A stretch of DNA of 64,000 nt from Ptychodera flava (GCF_041260155.1 NC_091947.1:29740528-29804527); one strand, 5' to 3'; positions 27,944 to 40,865 are shown, numbered from the stretch's first letter. Numbers and translations: made by a program. Notes: a model not told the origin generated them from the letters alone.

Positions 27944-28245
27944 AGTACACTGAAGGTTCAGTCGTGTATGGGTCTCTGCCAACTCCAAGTTAGGGCACAG
28001 TGTACGCATGGACTTAGAATGGTATAGGTTAACAGGCCAGGTTACACAATAACAAGGAGTGCTATCACCCCTCCCAGAGCTATGAGGGCAGTCTTCATAC
28101 CCTATATGCTGTGAATAAACTAAACTGTACAATATGATTGGTTCCAACAAGATGTTGGAGAGCACAGACTCAACACTATGCCTTCAGTAATTCGGGGTAG
28201 AGTTGGTGGAGACCCATACACACTGTCAGTCTTATCAGACAAGCA
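27944..28245. repeat. Fold-back (inverted) repeat, about 300 bp
   Basis: The left arm contains GTGTATGGGTCTCTGCCAAC (about 27963-27984). The right arm contains its near complement, GTTGGTGGAGACCCATACAC (about 28204-28224). Further matches (TCAGACAAG, ACTGAAGG) extend outwards in each arm. No coding potential. Probably a MITE remnant; it lies where convergent EXOC4 and FAM136A transcripts may overlap. Confidence 0.6.
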
Positions 28246-28853
28246 GTAAAACTCTTATTACATTTAGGTTGTCTCAAATTCAAAAGTACTTGCTGACTTG
28301 CCAACCCAGTTTTTTTTTACACTCTCAAAACACACGCTCACAAATAACACTGCACCAATAAAATTTGGTGAATGTGTTTCAAAATTTACAAGGTCCCCCA
28401 ACTTTTTGACATTATTTTCTATAGTTTTTGTTTAAGAAATCTGTCTGGCTGCAGTACTCCTATTCTATCATAAAATCTGCTTTCAATTTTACATCCATGT
28501 GCATATAAACGTTATTTTCTATAAATGGTCTCCGCTCCCTTCACTTATCTCTGTAACACTTTATCTAGGACCTCTGATTACACACTGCTATTGTGTAGAC
28601 CTTATCATCAGTCTGTCAACATCTAACCAAATACCACATCAGTAGTATTTCTGATATACACTGGTCCAAGAAATCTCATGACAGTGTGATCTCTCAGTAC
28701 ATTTAACTCAGAAAAATTATTAAACAGAATGGAGACACATAATTTCAAATACCTAAATGTTTTTTTATTCTTTCAGATACCTAGATACAATTTACTCCAT
28801 TAGTTTACAAAGTCTGTAATTTTACAATAAATGACAAACAGTATAACACACAA

Positions 28854-28910
28854 ATTCAGAGTACATCTGCTTTTGTTTAGTTTGCACATAAAAGCAGATG
28901 TATACTGAAT
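28854..28910. repeat. 57-nt hairpin, 21-bp arms with two mismatches
   Basis: Arm 28854-28874 (ATTCAGAGTACATCTGCTTT plus one T) pairs with 28890-28910 around a 15-nt loop. 19 of 21 positions are complementary. It may fall in the FAM136A 3' UTR. The size is compatible with a short precursor-miRNA-like hairpin, but the stem does not extend beyond the 21 bp, so a MITE remnant is at least as likely. Confidence 0.6.
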
Positions 28911-29493
28911 GTACCGCTGCTGTATCCACCCCTGATACAACTGTGAAATAAGTACAAGTTGTAAGTTGGCAGCTTACATATCAGTCAACCAACACTAATG
29001 CAACTGAACCCTTGATAGAAGGTTTATGCTATGGACCCTAAAATACCTATAAAATAAATAACTCCGAAAAGTACAACAGTGAAAAACATGTATCAACTGA
29101 AAATCTTTATATTGCTATCCCGAAGGCAAAGGAACATGTCAATAAAAGCTGTTGGAGCTGAAAAACATTTTTTTTTGTCCATTAGAAGGATGTTCAGATT
29201 TCAACAAATTGTGATGTAATTGTGGCAAGTACATACATCAACCTTGAAACTTTAAGCATAAAATGTTTTTTCACTGCTGACCAGCGCTGATCTGTACAAA
29301 CAATGCCTTCCTTAAAGGGAGATTAAAACCTTGTGATTGATGAGCTACGTTGTACTTGAAAATTGAAACGGAGTCTCTTGAACCTGAACTTCCTGTCACT
29401 TCTACATCTGGTCCCTTGTACATTGAGTTTTCTGTACATATTCACAGTAATAATGGATGGTTAACTTCTGTGTATTATAACATAGCACATACA

Positions 29494-30456
29494 TTATTTG
29501 TATTTAGAAATAGTGTCCTTCATCCTAGCCATCATGGCGGGAAGTATACCTATGTGTTTGTCTGCACATTTGCTTAGACACTGTTCAAGATGACTTCTCA
29601 TCATGGCTTCATTGGTGTTGCCCCTGGCAACCAAATCTTTCAGATCATCCTGGCACTGCATAGCACAGCGTTGAAGTCGATCCTGTGAGAATGCCATAAT
29701 AAAATAAAAATTCCTTTTAAAGGATATCACCTGACAGAGTGGAGCTGATCCAAATACAAGACAAATATTACTTTCACTAATAAATAATATTGGCTGGTGG
29801 ATGTTAGCAAAGCACGGGAGCATCATGTCCTTGGTATTGTAATGTCTTTTTTATTTATGAAAATAAGAATTCTTGAATGGTTTTAAAAACATTGATCGTC
29901 TAGTTGGAGAATGCTTCTGAATTTTACAACGCGTCTAACTTGTTCACAGAAAAACATCACAGTACGTTACCTGAAATTCCCCAAGTTCATTCTGCACGTA
30001 AGTCTGGGCTTGTTGAAGTGGGAGAGAACATTGCTCTATGCATCTTTGTGCTCCTTCCATTGTGTAAGATGGCGTCTCACAGCATTTCGTGCAGCATTTA
30101 TACATGTTAGCCTAAAAGGTAAATTCAGAAAGCAAGGTAACGTTCGGAAATAAGCATGTGGCAGCGTGTAACGTGCTGTTATGAAGCACGGTTCATTATT
30201 ATGTAATTGACGCCGTGTATTGCACCGACCTGAATACACCAGTTATCAGCATCACGACCCAAGTCCCAATGCAATGATCACATTCGCTATAAGTTTGGTA
30301 TTTATTTACGAAGACAACCAACCTAGGCACCATTTTTGCATGTATGTTCCCATTCTACGAATACCTTACCTGCATCTTCCGAAGATGTTCCCGATCAAGT
30401 TCTTCAACGGATTTTTTCACGGCATTCTCCACACGTGCTTGTATCGCCTCCGCCAT
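29494..30456 (-). CDS. FAM136A: FAM136A, mitochondrial intermembrane-space twin-CX3C protein, complete, 3 exons, 138 aa
   Basis: Coding exons are 30370-30456, 29971-30111 and 29494-29682, all phase 0 with GT-AG junctions. The product is 138 aa, the same length as human FAM136A as I recall it. It starts MAEAIQARVENAVKKSVEEL. Pairs of cysteines spaced CX3C are visible as CCTKC, CIEQC, CAMQC and CLSKC. Such pairs form disulphide-locked helical hairpins in small intermembrane-space proteins. The C-terminus reads GILPAMMARMKDTISKYK. The human protein is mitochondrial and has been linked to inner-ear disease; its exact biochemical role is not well defined. The start codon sits in ATATGGCGGAGG, a YY1-like context. 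The gene is divergent from RPIA and convergent with EXOC4. Confidence 0.94.
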
Positions 30457-31115
30457 ATTGTAAAGTTGAAAGGTCACCAATTAGCATTTGGTACACCTAG
30501 ATTAATCGTTATTATTTTACTTTACAGTACACACATTTCGCCCACATTCGGAACTTGATGCTATTTGTACAAAATATGCATATCAAGCATATACCACAAT
30601 AAACTATTTTCGCTACATTTTGATCTTTTTTGTTGATAATACTAAAATTGATACTTGCTGTACCCATATTTATAGTGCCAAAAATTCTTAAAATTTTCAC
30701 ATTTTCTAGTCTTTTTGAGTTAAGAACAGAGTATTAGCAATATTTTATAGTGACAATTTGTTATTGATAATTTGTTATTTTTGGTACATATAAATATCCT
30801 ATATCACTTACATGTAAATAACTTTAATCATTCACTTAGGGGGTAGCCTGAGTGGCCGCGAACTTCATTCACAGGGGGGTTCCATCATGTACAACAGTGG
30901 GGGTTCGCAATACTCAAGTACGTCCCAAACTTGACTTTTGATGGTTTTAGGTTCAACTGGCATCAGTAATACTAAACCTGAAATACTTTATTTCGATATT
31001 AAAGTGACGAATCATGAAGAGAAAGCTCACTTCGTGTACAGCTGAACCTTGACTTGTTGACAATTATCCAAAAAGTTGCACACCCCTCTGCTCTTGTACT
31101 CTTTCCGACATCAGC
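30457..31115. promoter_or_regulatory. Divergent promoter region between FAM136A and RPIA
   Basis: 659 bp separate the two start codons. Both genes are transcribed outwards, so both promoters and 5' UTRs lie here or in unseen upstream exons. No TATA box is clear for either gene. A YY1-like ATGGCGG covers the FAM136A start. Nothing coding was seen. Confidence 0.5.
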
Positions 31116-34100
31116 ATGAGTATTCTGACAAAGCGCTCACTGCACCCACGACTGCTACGTTCATCTCTACAGGGCTTCTGCAGATTGCTTAGCATGGAAC
31201 CAGCGGAAGAAGCTAAGAAGTCTGCTGCTTATGCTGCCGTGGATAATCACGTCAAGGTAAAAAGAGGAAGGGTTTACAGTTTCATAATTTATGGTACAAG
31301 TAGATTTTCGTGAACGAGTGATGCTTAGTTTTTGTCAACAAACTTGTATGAAAATTCCATGCAAACACGTGTGCTCGGTGTATGAACACAGGAAACACTT
31401 TCCCCAATTTTCCATTTTAATCAAGCGGCTGTGAAAGCTATCGGTTCCCAAAGTAATAAAATACAAAGACTTACCGTAATCTCATATGTATCGGCGATGA
31501 GCAAGGTTATGAAGTGAACTGTACAGTAGCATGGAGGTACCACCAGACCTCCACAGTGTTTTCACTCTTTGAAGATGAGAGGCACACGCAATGTCTAAGC
31601 ATACTATTAAGTGATATCCTCTGCAAAACCTTATTCAGTGCAATCATGCACTAGTACTACCCTGGTTGTCATCATGTGTGACTTATTGCATTAGACTTGT
31701 ATTACAATAAACTTTTACTTCTATGGTTATGATCTATTGTGACAACATAAGAGCTAGCTGCTAGCTGTGGTTTTTCAAGGTCATGTTGTTTATTTTTGAG
31801 TGTTAAGTATATCTCATAGCATTATTCAGTTTAATTTGTTCAACTACCCAGCAGTTATTTTGCAATTTATCATCATCATCATCATCATTGTCAGTATTGC
31901 CATTGTGTAGGCCAATCATTTTCATCCTAGTTTTCATCTTTGTTATCATCATCATCATCATCATAATCAATATATTAATTGTCAGTTCCATCATTATTAA
32001 AACAATATCATCATTTACATCATTATCTCTGTTTGACATCATCACCTGCAGTGTTTCATCCAGGATGGCATTAACAGGGGGGATTTCCCCCCTTTAGCAG
32101 AAAATTTAGGGGGGATTTCACCAGTTCATGTGTTCTACTTGTATCTCTAAGGTATGACTGGCACCATTTCATAAGGGCCCCCCCCCCCTTGACAAATTAC
32201 TAGGGCGTGCCAACATGTCAACAGAGGGGGAATCCCTCATCCCCTCTCTGGATGAAACACTTTCATCATGCGCCCACCATCATATAGCTGTCATTCATAT
32301 ATGTTTAACCACTTAACCACATCAGGAATTGTCTTGTGAAATTTCCCTTTGCAAGTAATGAATATCTCCCTTACAGACCAATCAGAAACTAGGCATAGGA
32401 AGTGGTTCTACAATAGTCTATGCTGTACAGAGATTGGGTAAGTATTTCCTGACCAGACACCTTTCTCTTACTGCAGTAGATATGCACTCAAAATCTCAAC
32501 TACACATTCTCAGTGAAAGAATCTTTCTAGATATATATATATGTTTTACAATTCACACGTAACACACACGTTTAACTGTGCTTGCCACAATGTACTTGTA
32601 TACTTTGGAGTAAAGAAGGAATCAAATAATGTTCACCAACGGATCTCTGAAGAAGTGTGAAAACTGACTGAATGTTGGTTGTATGCTGCAAACTTTCTTA
32701 CCAGATATTGCAAATGTATTTGTCTTGTTAACACAAGTATACATTGATTAGGAGGCGTTATTCTGATATAGAAAACTTGTGCAAGTATGGCCTGCACCAG
32801 ATGACCTGAAACACCGCGATCCTATTATAATCTACCTTTAACTGCATGAAATAAGTAGCATGAACCAGACAATTTCCCCGGGGATATATAGATTTTAAAA
32901 GTGCATGTCTTGACTTTTGGACAGCAGATCAGATTGGTGTCATTCCTGGAAACGAGAATGTATGTATGATTTTGTGAGAATACTATAAACAATTCTTTCT
33001 GAATTGATCATGATCGGTTGAGTATAGTGCTGATCAACAAAATCAACAAAATAAACTAGCACCACATATATCCCAGTTAATACTGACCGAGAGAACTAAT
33101 TCACAGAAGGTGGAACAAGTTCACCTACATTCCAAAGGTGAATTTCAGTACTGGAAGCAAGAAATAATTTTGGTTGTATTTGATTGTTTCAATTCAGCAC
33201 AGCGTGTACAAGATGAAAAACTGGACGTAGTGTGTGTGCCTACATCATTTCAAGCAAGGCAGCTGATCATTGACAACAGTTTGGTTCTCAGTGATCTTGA
33301 AAGGCATCCACAGGTAATGTTACTCTCTGATCTGTAGTGAGTCTTTTTTTACAGGGCGATCAAATTGGCAAACTTAATTATATCAAGACACCTAGCATGC
33401 TTTGTCATCTTTTGGTAGTATTTTTTCGTATTTCATGAGATGTTACTTAACAGCTTCAATGATGCAAGATTTTACTTGAACTTGACTTTTTACTAAAATT
33501 GTTTTTATCTTGGCATCCTTAGAAAATTCACTTCGTAGACATCAATTGCCAGGGTCAGAACACCACTTATTATGTTATAAAATAACATGAGTTCTATGAC
33601 ATGTTATAACTTTGTTTCTGTAAACAGTGATTAAATGATGAACTTGATGGCCATGTTTTAATTGTCAATGCTGTATTTTCTAGTGAGAGGAAAATTCAAC
33701 GTACGTACAAATAATCATTACGGAAAGAGAGCTTTATCACTAAAACTGCAGTTCTCTCTCTCAGCTGGAAAAGCAAGGGGATGTGTGAATTTTACAATTG
33801 TAATGACGGAAGTCAAACCTTTGAAATGTATCTAAGACATTTTCTTTGAAGAATACAACCAGTGGAAGATGTATTTCTTGATTTTATCAACAGTTAGATG
33901 TAGCTATAGATGGCGCAGATGAAGTTGATAAAGATTCAAATCTTATCAAAGGCGGAGGGTGAGTGCTGTCTCCTCTTGACAAATCTGTAAGTGTCTTGCA
34001 TAGATGTCTGTGATGTGAAAACAAAGAGACGTAAATATATCAACCACATAGCTCTGCCAATTATTGAAATTGTGGCTCTTTCTTTCATCAGCAATAAATG

Positions 34101-36239
34101 GGCAATATGGAATGATTCTAAGATTGATACATCACCAAATGTTGATAGAGCTCTTGGCTATTTTATGCGTATTTACGCACTGACTCACTTTGTTCATTTA
34201 TTTGTTAGCTTGGCAGCTTGTTTTATACATTACTTTTTCCCATTTTATCCCTGACAGTGGATGTCTTACACAGGAGAAGATAGTCGCAGCAGCCGCAGAC
34301 TATTTTGTTGTCATTGCAGATTCCAGGTTGGTTTGTTTTAAATTCCATGGTTATAGTCTGTCACATTATCCACAGTGCATGGTTATGGTCTGTCACATTA
34401 TCCACAGTGCATGGTTATAGTCTGTCACATTATCCACAGTGCATGGTTATAGTCTGTCACATTATCCACAGTGCATGGTTATAGTCTGTCACATTATCCA
34501 CAGTGCATGGTTATAGTCTGTCACATTATCCACAGTGCATGGTTATTAGTCTGTCACATTATCCACAGTGCATGGTTATTAGTCTGTCACATTATCCACA
34601 GTGCATGGTGTCAACATAAGTATTTCATTTTGTAAATATCAAGCATATTTAGCCTGTCAAAGTAATTTTGAAATTTTCTTTCAGTCGTTATATTAAATCT
34701 ATTTTCTGTCTACAAAAGCTACTTTATAGTGTTTACTTCATCACCTCTACACGCAGGTGAAATCAGTGCTTATTCAAATAACTTGCAGACAAGAAACACA
34801 TTAAAAAGTGCTATTTCTTTTGCTGAAAAACCGTGACATTTAACAACTTATTGATGAAAGCTTTGAAAATGACACTCTGTCTTGATAATAATGTAGCTAA
34901 TTGATCAAAAACTGGCTGAAAATTTGATCCTTGTTCATATTCCCTTCCAAATTTTTCTGCATTACATTTTATGTCATTCTCTCCAGAAAAGACTCACAAA
35001 TCTTGGGAGAGAAATGGAAAAAAGGGATTCCCATTGAAGTGATTCCAATGGCGTATGTGTCAGTTATGAATAAATTAAAGAAAATCGACAGATCACCAGA
35101 ACTAAGGATGGCAAAGAGCAAAGCGGTAAGTGGAGAACTTTGATTGGTTCAGTCCAAATCTTATAACCCCTCTGTGTTCATTCAGAGTTGATGAGTGTAT
35201 CCCCTACTGCACTACTCCATGTAAGATAAGTGCACCCTTAATGTCGATGGTATACGTCAGACCATTTGTATGTAAACTTTTCTTCTGTTAATTGACTTAG
35301 AAAGCTGATATTCTGACTAGAACTCTCATTTCCTGTTCAACCTTTCAGAATTTAATCAGCTTGAAAGAATATTTATAAAGTTTCCAGTTTGAATCTATGC
35401 TGCACCTACACAATGACAAGACAGCGTACAACAATTCCAATTTCTGTTATTCCCAGTGCATCTCATACTGGTGTATCTTTCCGGCATACTGGGCTACTTT
35501 CAAAGTTAGAACTGTATGTCATTGACAGACTGGTTTTCTTTCAATCAGATGTCGCATTGTTTTGCAAATGATTACCATATTTTCTTTTGTTACCTGTCCA
35601 GGGTCCAGTAGTAACTGACAATGGTAACTTCATCCTTGACTGGAAATTTACAAAAGTGCCGGAGAGTTGGGCGGAAATGAACCAGACAATCAAGATGATA
35701 CCTGGTACGTTACTTGGCTAAGATAATGCTACATCAGCTATCTGTCTTTCTCTGTCCCGGTCTTTGCCTCTGTCTCAAGCACATACCCACAAAACTCCAC
35801 TCCACTAGTGCATATGTTGTATAAATCTTTGAAAGAAACAACTATGACTTCTTGAGGAACAGTTAGTTGTTGTCATGGATACAAGTGTCACGGATTAACG
35901 ATGGTAGTAGTTCACGATTATGTGTTATATGATTTTAATGTGTGGATTTCGATTCAAATAAAGTATTTGACAGTAGTATAATATTTGTCATTTCCGAGTT
36001 CTTATCCATATACTCAATGGTCATATGTCTTTAGTTTTGCAGTTTCATCACACCATTGGAAACCGTTAAAAATATCCCATGTAAAATTTGTGAAACCTGC
36101 TTGACATATATCACAAGATCCAACATAAGTTTTCTTCCTTATTTTGTGTGTTACAGGAGTGGTTGAAACAGGGCTCTTTATCAACATGGCCAACAAGATT
36201 TATTTTGGAATGCCAGATGGATCTGTATCGACAAGATAG
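31116..36239 (+). CDS. RPIA: RPIA, ribose-5-phosphate isomerase A, complete, 8 exons, 258 aa
   Basis: Interconverts ribose 5-phosphate and ribulose 5-phosphate in the non-oxidative pentose phosphate pathway. Exons: 31116-31256, 32377-32437, 33198-33313, 33894-33958, 34258-34326, 34987-35125, 35602-35704 and 36157-36239; all phases join. Family motifs in order are GIGSGST (substrate loop), [59 protein letters not shown] and [17 protein letters not shown]. Residues equivalent to E. coli RpiA Asp81, Asp84, Lys94 and Glu103 are present with the correct spacing. The start at 31116 gives a basic N-terminus ([17 protein letters not shown]) that could be a leader. An internal Met (MEPAEEAKK) 26 residues in matches the cytosolic start region of other animals, so the first ATG is less certain than the rest. 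A 32-bp minisatellite starts 20 bp after exon 5. Confidence 0.95.
31868..31967. repeat. Interrupted (ATC)n microsatellite in RPIA intron 1
   Basis: Runs of ATC triplets at about 31868-31888 and 31945-31967 are separated by T-rich sequence. Simple repeat with no coding role. Confidence 0.8.
32049..32261. mobile_element. Short hAT-like MITE in RPIA intron 1
   Basis: The ends are CAGTGTTTCATCCAG (32049-32063) and CTGGATGAAACACT (32248-32261), a 14-bp perfect inverted repeat of hAT type. The 213-bp interior contains G and C homopolymer runs and no reading frame. A clean 8-bp target duplication is not evident, so the exact ends are provisional. Confidence 0.65.
34347..34604. repeat. 32/33-bp minisatellite, 8 copies, RPIA intron 5
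   Basis: Eight head-to-tail units begin ATGGTTATAGTCTGTCACAT and end TTATCCACAGTGC. The first six are 32 bp and the last two are 33 bp with one extra T. Units differ by at most one or two bases, so the array is young. Each unit ends in a pyrimidine-poor CCACAG that could act as a weak cryptic acceptor. The array starts 20 bp after the exon 5 donor. Confidence 0.93.
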
Positions 36240-39200
36240 GGAATTTTGTGTATGCTCACGATGAAGTTATGTTGTATAGTATTATACTCATTGAATTACA
36301 GCATTTGTTAATTTACAGCTATTGGACTATCAAAATTATTAAGTTTCAATTACCAGCAAACATATTTTAAACCATAGCAGTAGTTATGTAATATTTGAAT
36401 TCAGCAAATATTCAAATACTGTCACCTTTTGAACGACATAACCAAGAGCCTGTAGTCTGATTCAAACTTTTCTTGTTGTGTATTTATTTAAGGTAAAATT
36501 TCTGTGAGAAACATCTGCAGGAAATTTAAGAGATTTCAAAATAATCCCTTCTGTTTTAAGTGTAAAAGTATTTGTTACAAAAACAATGACAAAGATGTCT
36601 TGCTTAACAGGGCACTTTCATGACCCCAACATGATCTTTGCATCAGGAAGTGTATGGTGTTGTTACAGAAAGTCAGATTCAGATTCACATTCCTGTTCCT
36701 GACCAGTTGAGATTCCTGATCAGTTTCTGGCACTGCAAGCTAAGGGAAACCTACTGTGCATGTATGTACCACTTTACTCTTCTGCCATATGATGGAACAC
36801 AGAATAGGCTTGATGTTTTGTTTGATAATTACAGCAGGCTACAATGAATGGTGTATAAGAAAGTGTTTCATTGTGAAACAAGCCAAGAGGTTGTACCACG
36901 ACAAGAAACACATCATGGCTAAATACAGATATCCGTTCCCAGAATATCTAAAGTAGTGATTGACATGTCTCATCTGAGATGTAGCTGTAGACGATAAAAG
37001 GACATAACAAAATCTGATGGGACTGAGTTTACTGTACAGTTTTCTTCAGAAGTAAAGAAACTCAAAATATTCACGAATCGATGTACATCACTGCCAAGAT
37101 CATCAATGCAATAGTTTTCAGAGAAAAATTCTTGGCTTTTCTCGCATACACTTATTTATTCTCTTGATACATTTTTGTCGATACATTCCGTATTCAGGGA
37201 AAAGCATCACTATGTTGATTATGGCTTACTTTGATCTGCAGACCCCTTTACAACATGTATTGTTAACTTCCTTGTTTTTATTCTCCTCTTGAAGTGTCTT
37301 TTATAAGTGTGAAAAATGCATAGATCTTACAGTTCTAAAGAACAAGTACAAAATATGTAAAGTTACTCGACAATCGAAAAGCAGTTATTACCAGTACATC
37401 ATATAGTGGCAGGTATTTCAATTTACAGCATACAATTATGAATAATGCATTGGGTTTGCACAGAAAACTTAGCTTTTCCCTGTGTTGTGTGTACAACAAA
37501 AGGACTTTGTAGAAATGCGCTTGTCTTCCATAGGGACTGGCATACATATAAGTTGTGAGTTGCAGTTTAAATTTTGGCAAGTGTCCTTTCATAGTGTCAC
37601 AGTGAACATTTAAGCTTGTAGCAATGGACGGTTTGTTTGTGACATGTCAAGCGTCAACATGTAGAACACCGGATTTCTTTTTGCATCAATATTACAGGGA
37701 GTGCTGTTTGCCTGCATTTTGACATTTTGTGATCCTATAAAAGAAGGGTGATGAATGAAGAAATGAAAACTGCCCACGTTTTTCATCATTTTCAGGTTTC
37801 CAGATTATTTTAACTTTTCATCAAGTTTATATTTTGTTAGTTACACCATTAACATAGCATTTTCTTTCCGAAAGTGATAAAAAATTGTTACAACTGGTTG
37901 TTAATACTTGGACCAACCAGAAACATGATGAGAAATGATTGTAGTAAGGGGAAAACACTGTTCTCATAGATGCTTCTATAATAGTCACCCTAGAGCCACT
38001 TGCATTCTTGTAACACAGTTATAATCTAAAGAAAAATAAATGCAGTGGTTGATATTTTCAATTATGGCTATAACATCATTTAGTTTTATCTCTACAAAAA
38101 AGTGAGCCACATTCAAGATGGACATGTGATGTCCAAATCTAGCCCATACCGTACTTCTTCAGAATTGTCCATTTTGTCACTCAAACATTGAAATAAATGC
38201 CGAAAGTAAATATGTTGTATCTGTACATCTTTTATGCCTCTATAAGTTCCATCCACCTCTCATGTGTGAACACATTACCTATTAGGCTTGTGAACGAATG
38301 AGACAAAAGTTCAGGATACATTGAAAGTACAAAAAATCACAATTAACTTCATACCCCAGCTTTGTTAAGTCTGTGATTTAATAAAAATTGTAATAATAAT
38401 ATAAATCTTAATGTGGTTCACATGCATACTGATGAGTAATTTGCATATTCAGTCTTGTTAGGCTACATTGTGTGGTTAGTTTCCATCGTATCCTAGTTGG
38501 CTGTCCAGGCAATGAGCGGACCGTAATCAGTGTAAGAATCCGGACTACATCTGCCTAGAGATACTGTACTTCCGAGCATTTCCCAGAGGGAAACTGAATT
38601 GGAGTCACAAATACTGTGACAGAAAGAGTGGAGATTAGTTCATTTCTATGTTCCATATGGAAATTAATCACCAGCTGAAAGTATAATGCCCACTCAGCTG
38701 AACAATTATTGCAGCTTTCGGTAGCGGAGACCTCAGGGGAAAAAAAGATAGTGCCTCGGAATCCTGCATTGTGTACAGCTGAATATACAATGTACTGAGG
38801 AAAACATTACAGAGTTTCTGGTACTTACAGGCATAAAATACCACAGCGACGTCAGGCTGAATGAAAAGCAAATAAATAAATAAAGAAAGAAAGAATGTAA
38901 GACAAAAGGAAAGAAATGCATTCTAAAAAGACAACATATATTAGAACAAATTAACAAAAAGACTGGCGAAAAATGTACGACAAATTCGCATGTAGTGCTC
39001 CAGTACCAAGCTTTATTTCCGCTCCACGGTGTTACGTTTGTTGGGACGGCTCAATCCGTTGCCGTAAAGAGCCAGTGGTTTACAACGATTCATGCCATAT
39101 GTTATTTGTCTGATTTGTACCATAACGAATTATTTGCATAATTATCGTATCGTTGCAGATGCTTTGCACTTCATATTTCGTCAGTCCCATGTAATTCAAC

Positions 39201-39513
39201 CTAATACGGTCTCGTTTAAAACATCGTACTGGCCATCACAGTACGCTGAGTACACACAAATATCATAATTAGAGTGCCCTGAAAGTTATAACATAAGAGC
39301 ACAGGGTCCTGTTTTCTCAGTTTGCTGTGTACTCACCTTTGCATTTTTGTTTTTGACTTGTTTGGTTTGGATTTGAAAGTGATTAGATTTATAATTCATT
39401 CTCAAAATTGCACGTTTACAATCCTGACGCCCTCCATTTGAAAAAAATGCCAACAAACTAGAAGTTCAAATACATGTAAGTAGGTGTAGACTTGGTACAA
39501 GTCTGTGTATAAA

Positions 39514-39565
39514 AGATAATTTGGTGAATGCGATGTAGCAGATAATTTGGTTAATGCGATGTAGC
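39514..39565. repeat. 26-bp tandem duplication
   Basis: AGATAATTTGGTGAATGCGA plus TGTAGC is followed at once by the same unit with one G-to-T change. Confidence 0.85.
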
Positions 39566-39667
39566 AGAGATTTTTTTTTCTAACCGTGACGCAGTGGAGT
39601 TATCGCTGGTGACTCCGAGAGAAACTTACTGCCAATCGCATTCCCTCAAGCATGCGCAAATGCACCG

Positions 39668-39703
39668 CAAGATAAGATAAGATAAGATAAGGTAAGATAA
39701 GAT
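39668..39703. repeat. (GATAA)n pentanucleotide repeat
   Basis: About seven AGATA/GATAA units with one variant (GGTAAG). Simple repeat. Confidence 0.85.
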
Positions 39704-40661
39704 ACAAAGACAACCTAACTGCCTCGCGTTCCAACTCCTTGTTCTGGTTGTACAGACCATCACCACTGAGAGCGTTTCACACAAAAGTATTATCAGCGCG
39801 TTATAACCTGGTGAATTGACTTTATTTCGCATGATCAGCGACTTGAACCAAGTCGAAAATAAATTGTTGCAAAGATCCCAAAGTTGAAGCTGTCATATTA
39901 GGATAACAGATCGTAAATACAACCGATAACCCTCTTTGATCGAGTACGCACGAAAACCAAACTTACTTCAAAATGTAATACTCGAGCATTTCCCCCCAAA
40001 AAAGTCCAGAGTCCAGATATCAAGATTTGTCAAGTACTTGCAGTAAAAGTGTGTCTACCCAATAAGGAATGGATACCAGGTAGATCATTTTGACGACGGT
40101 CATCTTAGACGGCCCGGCTTGTGGAGTGACCGTGCGTTTTACTAGTAGGATAGCAGGCCTGATTTTTTAACACAGTGGTGGAACTATTCAAAAGTCTAAC
40201 TCGAGCGTGATGCGGTCATGTATTTTCACTAGCTGTGGGTCCGTGACTTTGATGGTAGTTTTATGACAGGGTTCCTACTGATTTTGACTTCGTCAACTTT
40301 TCGAGAGAAAACTCGTTAGAAAGCCACCAACACAGCTATGGACCCACAGTTATTCACGTAAGCTGTTTAAAAGTATACTTTGTATTCCATACTTCTACAT
40401 AAAATTTGGAATAATTTAATATCGTGTACCTCCATACAACTTAAGTTAGAAGGGTACTCATAGTACTATTTCTTGCAAGTAGATGCACTGGGCTGGCACG
40501 GATCCTGGGGTGCTTTGCGGGTTGCGTGCTGCGTATCTGCTGGACGAACGATATCTTATAGTTCAAGTTAGATTTGTCTTCTAAGAAATAATTATAATAT
40601 GACTGATATATGGTATGTTACTTTTAATAAACTTAGAAGATATACAGATACACATACTGAC

Positions 40662-40738
<77 letters not shown>

Positions 40739-40741
40739 CGT

Positions 40742-40803
<62 letters not shown>

Positions 40804-40804
40804 G
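40662..40804. repeat. (GATA)n microsatellite, about 140 bp
   Basis: Uninterrupted GATA units except for one TACGTATA break near 40737-40744. The Tyr/Ile/Ser repeat frames read from it are artefacts. Confidence 0.97.
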
Positions 40805-40865
40805 GATCACTATTGCCACAATTCAATGTAAAATGTTAACATATAGGGATTCCAAGTCGCGTAAG

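Larger units (their letters stand above)
25608..29493. other. EXOC4 3' UTR and convergent intergenic region to FAM136A
   Basis: No coding exon is seen. It should contain both 3' UTRs. Plus-strand AATAAA signals for EXOC4 are at 27372-27377 and 27479-27484, about 1.8 kb past the stop. A minus-strand AATAAA that could serve FAM136A lies near 28764-28769. A small palindrome with arms around GAGGGCGC is at 26999-27059. A fold-back repeat (27944-28245) and a short perfect-looking hairpin (28854-28910) are listed separately. Confidence 0.5.
36240..40661. other. Intergenic region downstream of RPIA; no confident gene
   Basis: Begins with the RPIA 3' UTR. Plus-strand AATAAA motifs occur near 38036 and 38194, among others. 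Open stretches around 36638-36955 have no recognisable domain or splice support. An A-rich AAATAAATAAATAAA run lies near 38872. Small tandem repeats at 39514-39565 and 39668-39703 are listed separately. Nothing else was recognised. Confidence 0.4.

Noticed and set aside
30839-30900. tRNA-like A-box and GGTTCC arrangement
   Set aside because: The A-box spacing is wrong, no acceptor stem or anticodon arm can be formed, and the B-box is incomplete.
34347-34604. Repeated TTATCCACA, identical to the bacterial DnaA box, eight times at fixed spacing like origin iterons
   Set aside because: The array lies in an intron of a eukaryotic RPIA gene. The motif is simply part of the 32-bp minisatellite unit.
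36638-36956. Two overlapping open frames downstream of RPIA that looked protein-like
   Set aside because: No domain, no flanking splice sites with matching phase, and no initiation context. Probably 3' UTR or intergenic.
40581-40826. Tyr-Leu-Ser-Ile repeat proteins on the minus strand
   Set aside because: Pure translation of the GATA microsatellite.
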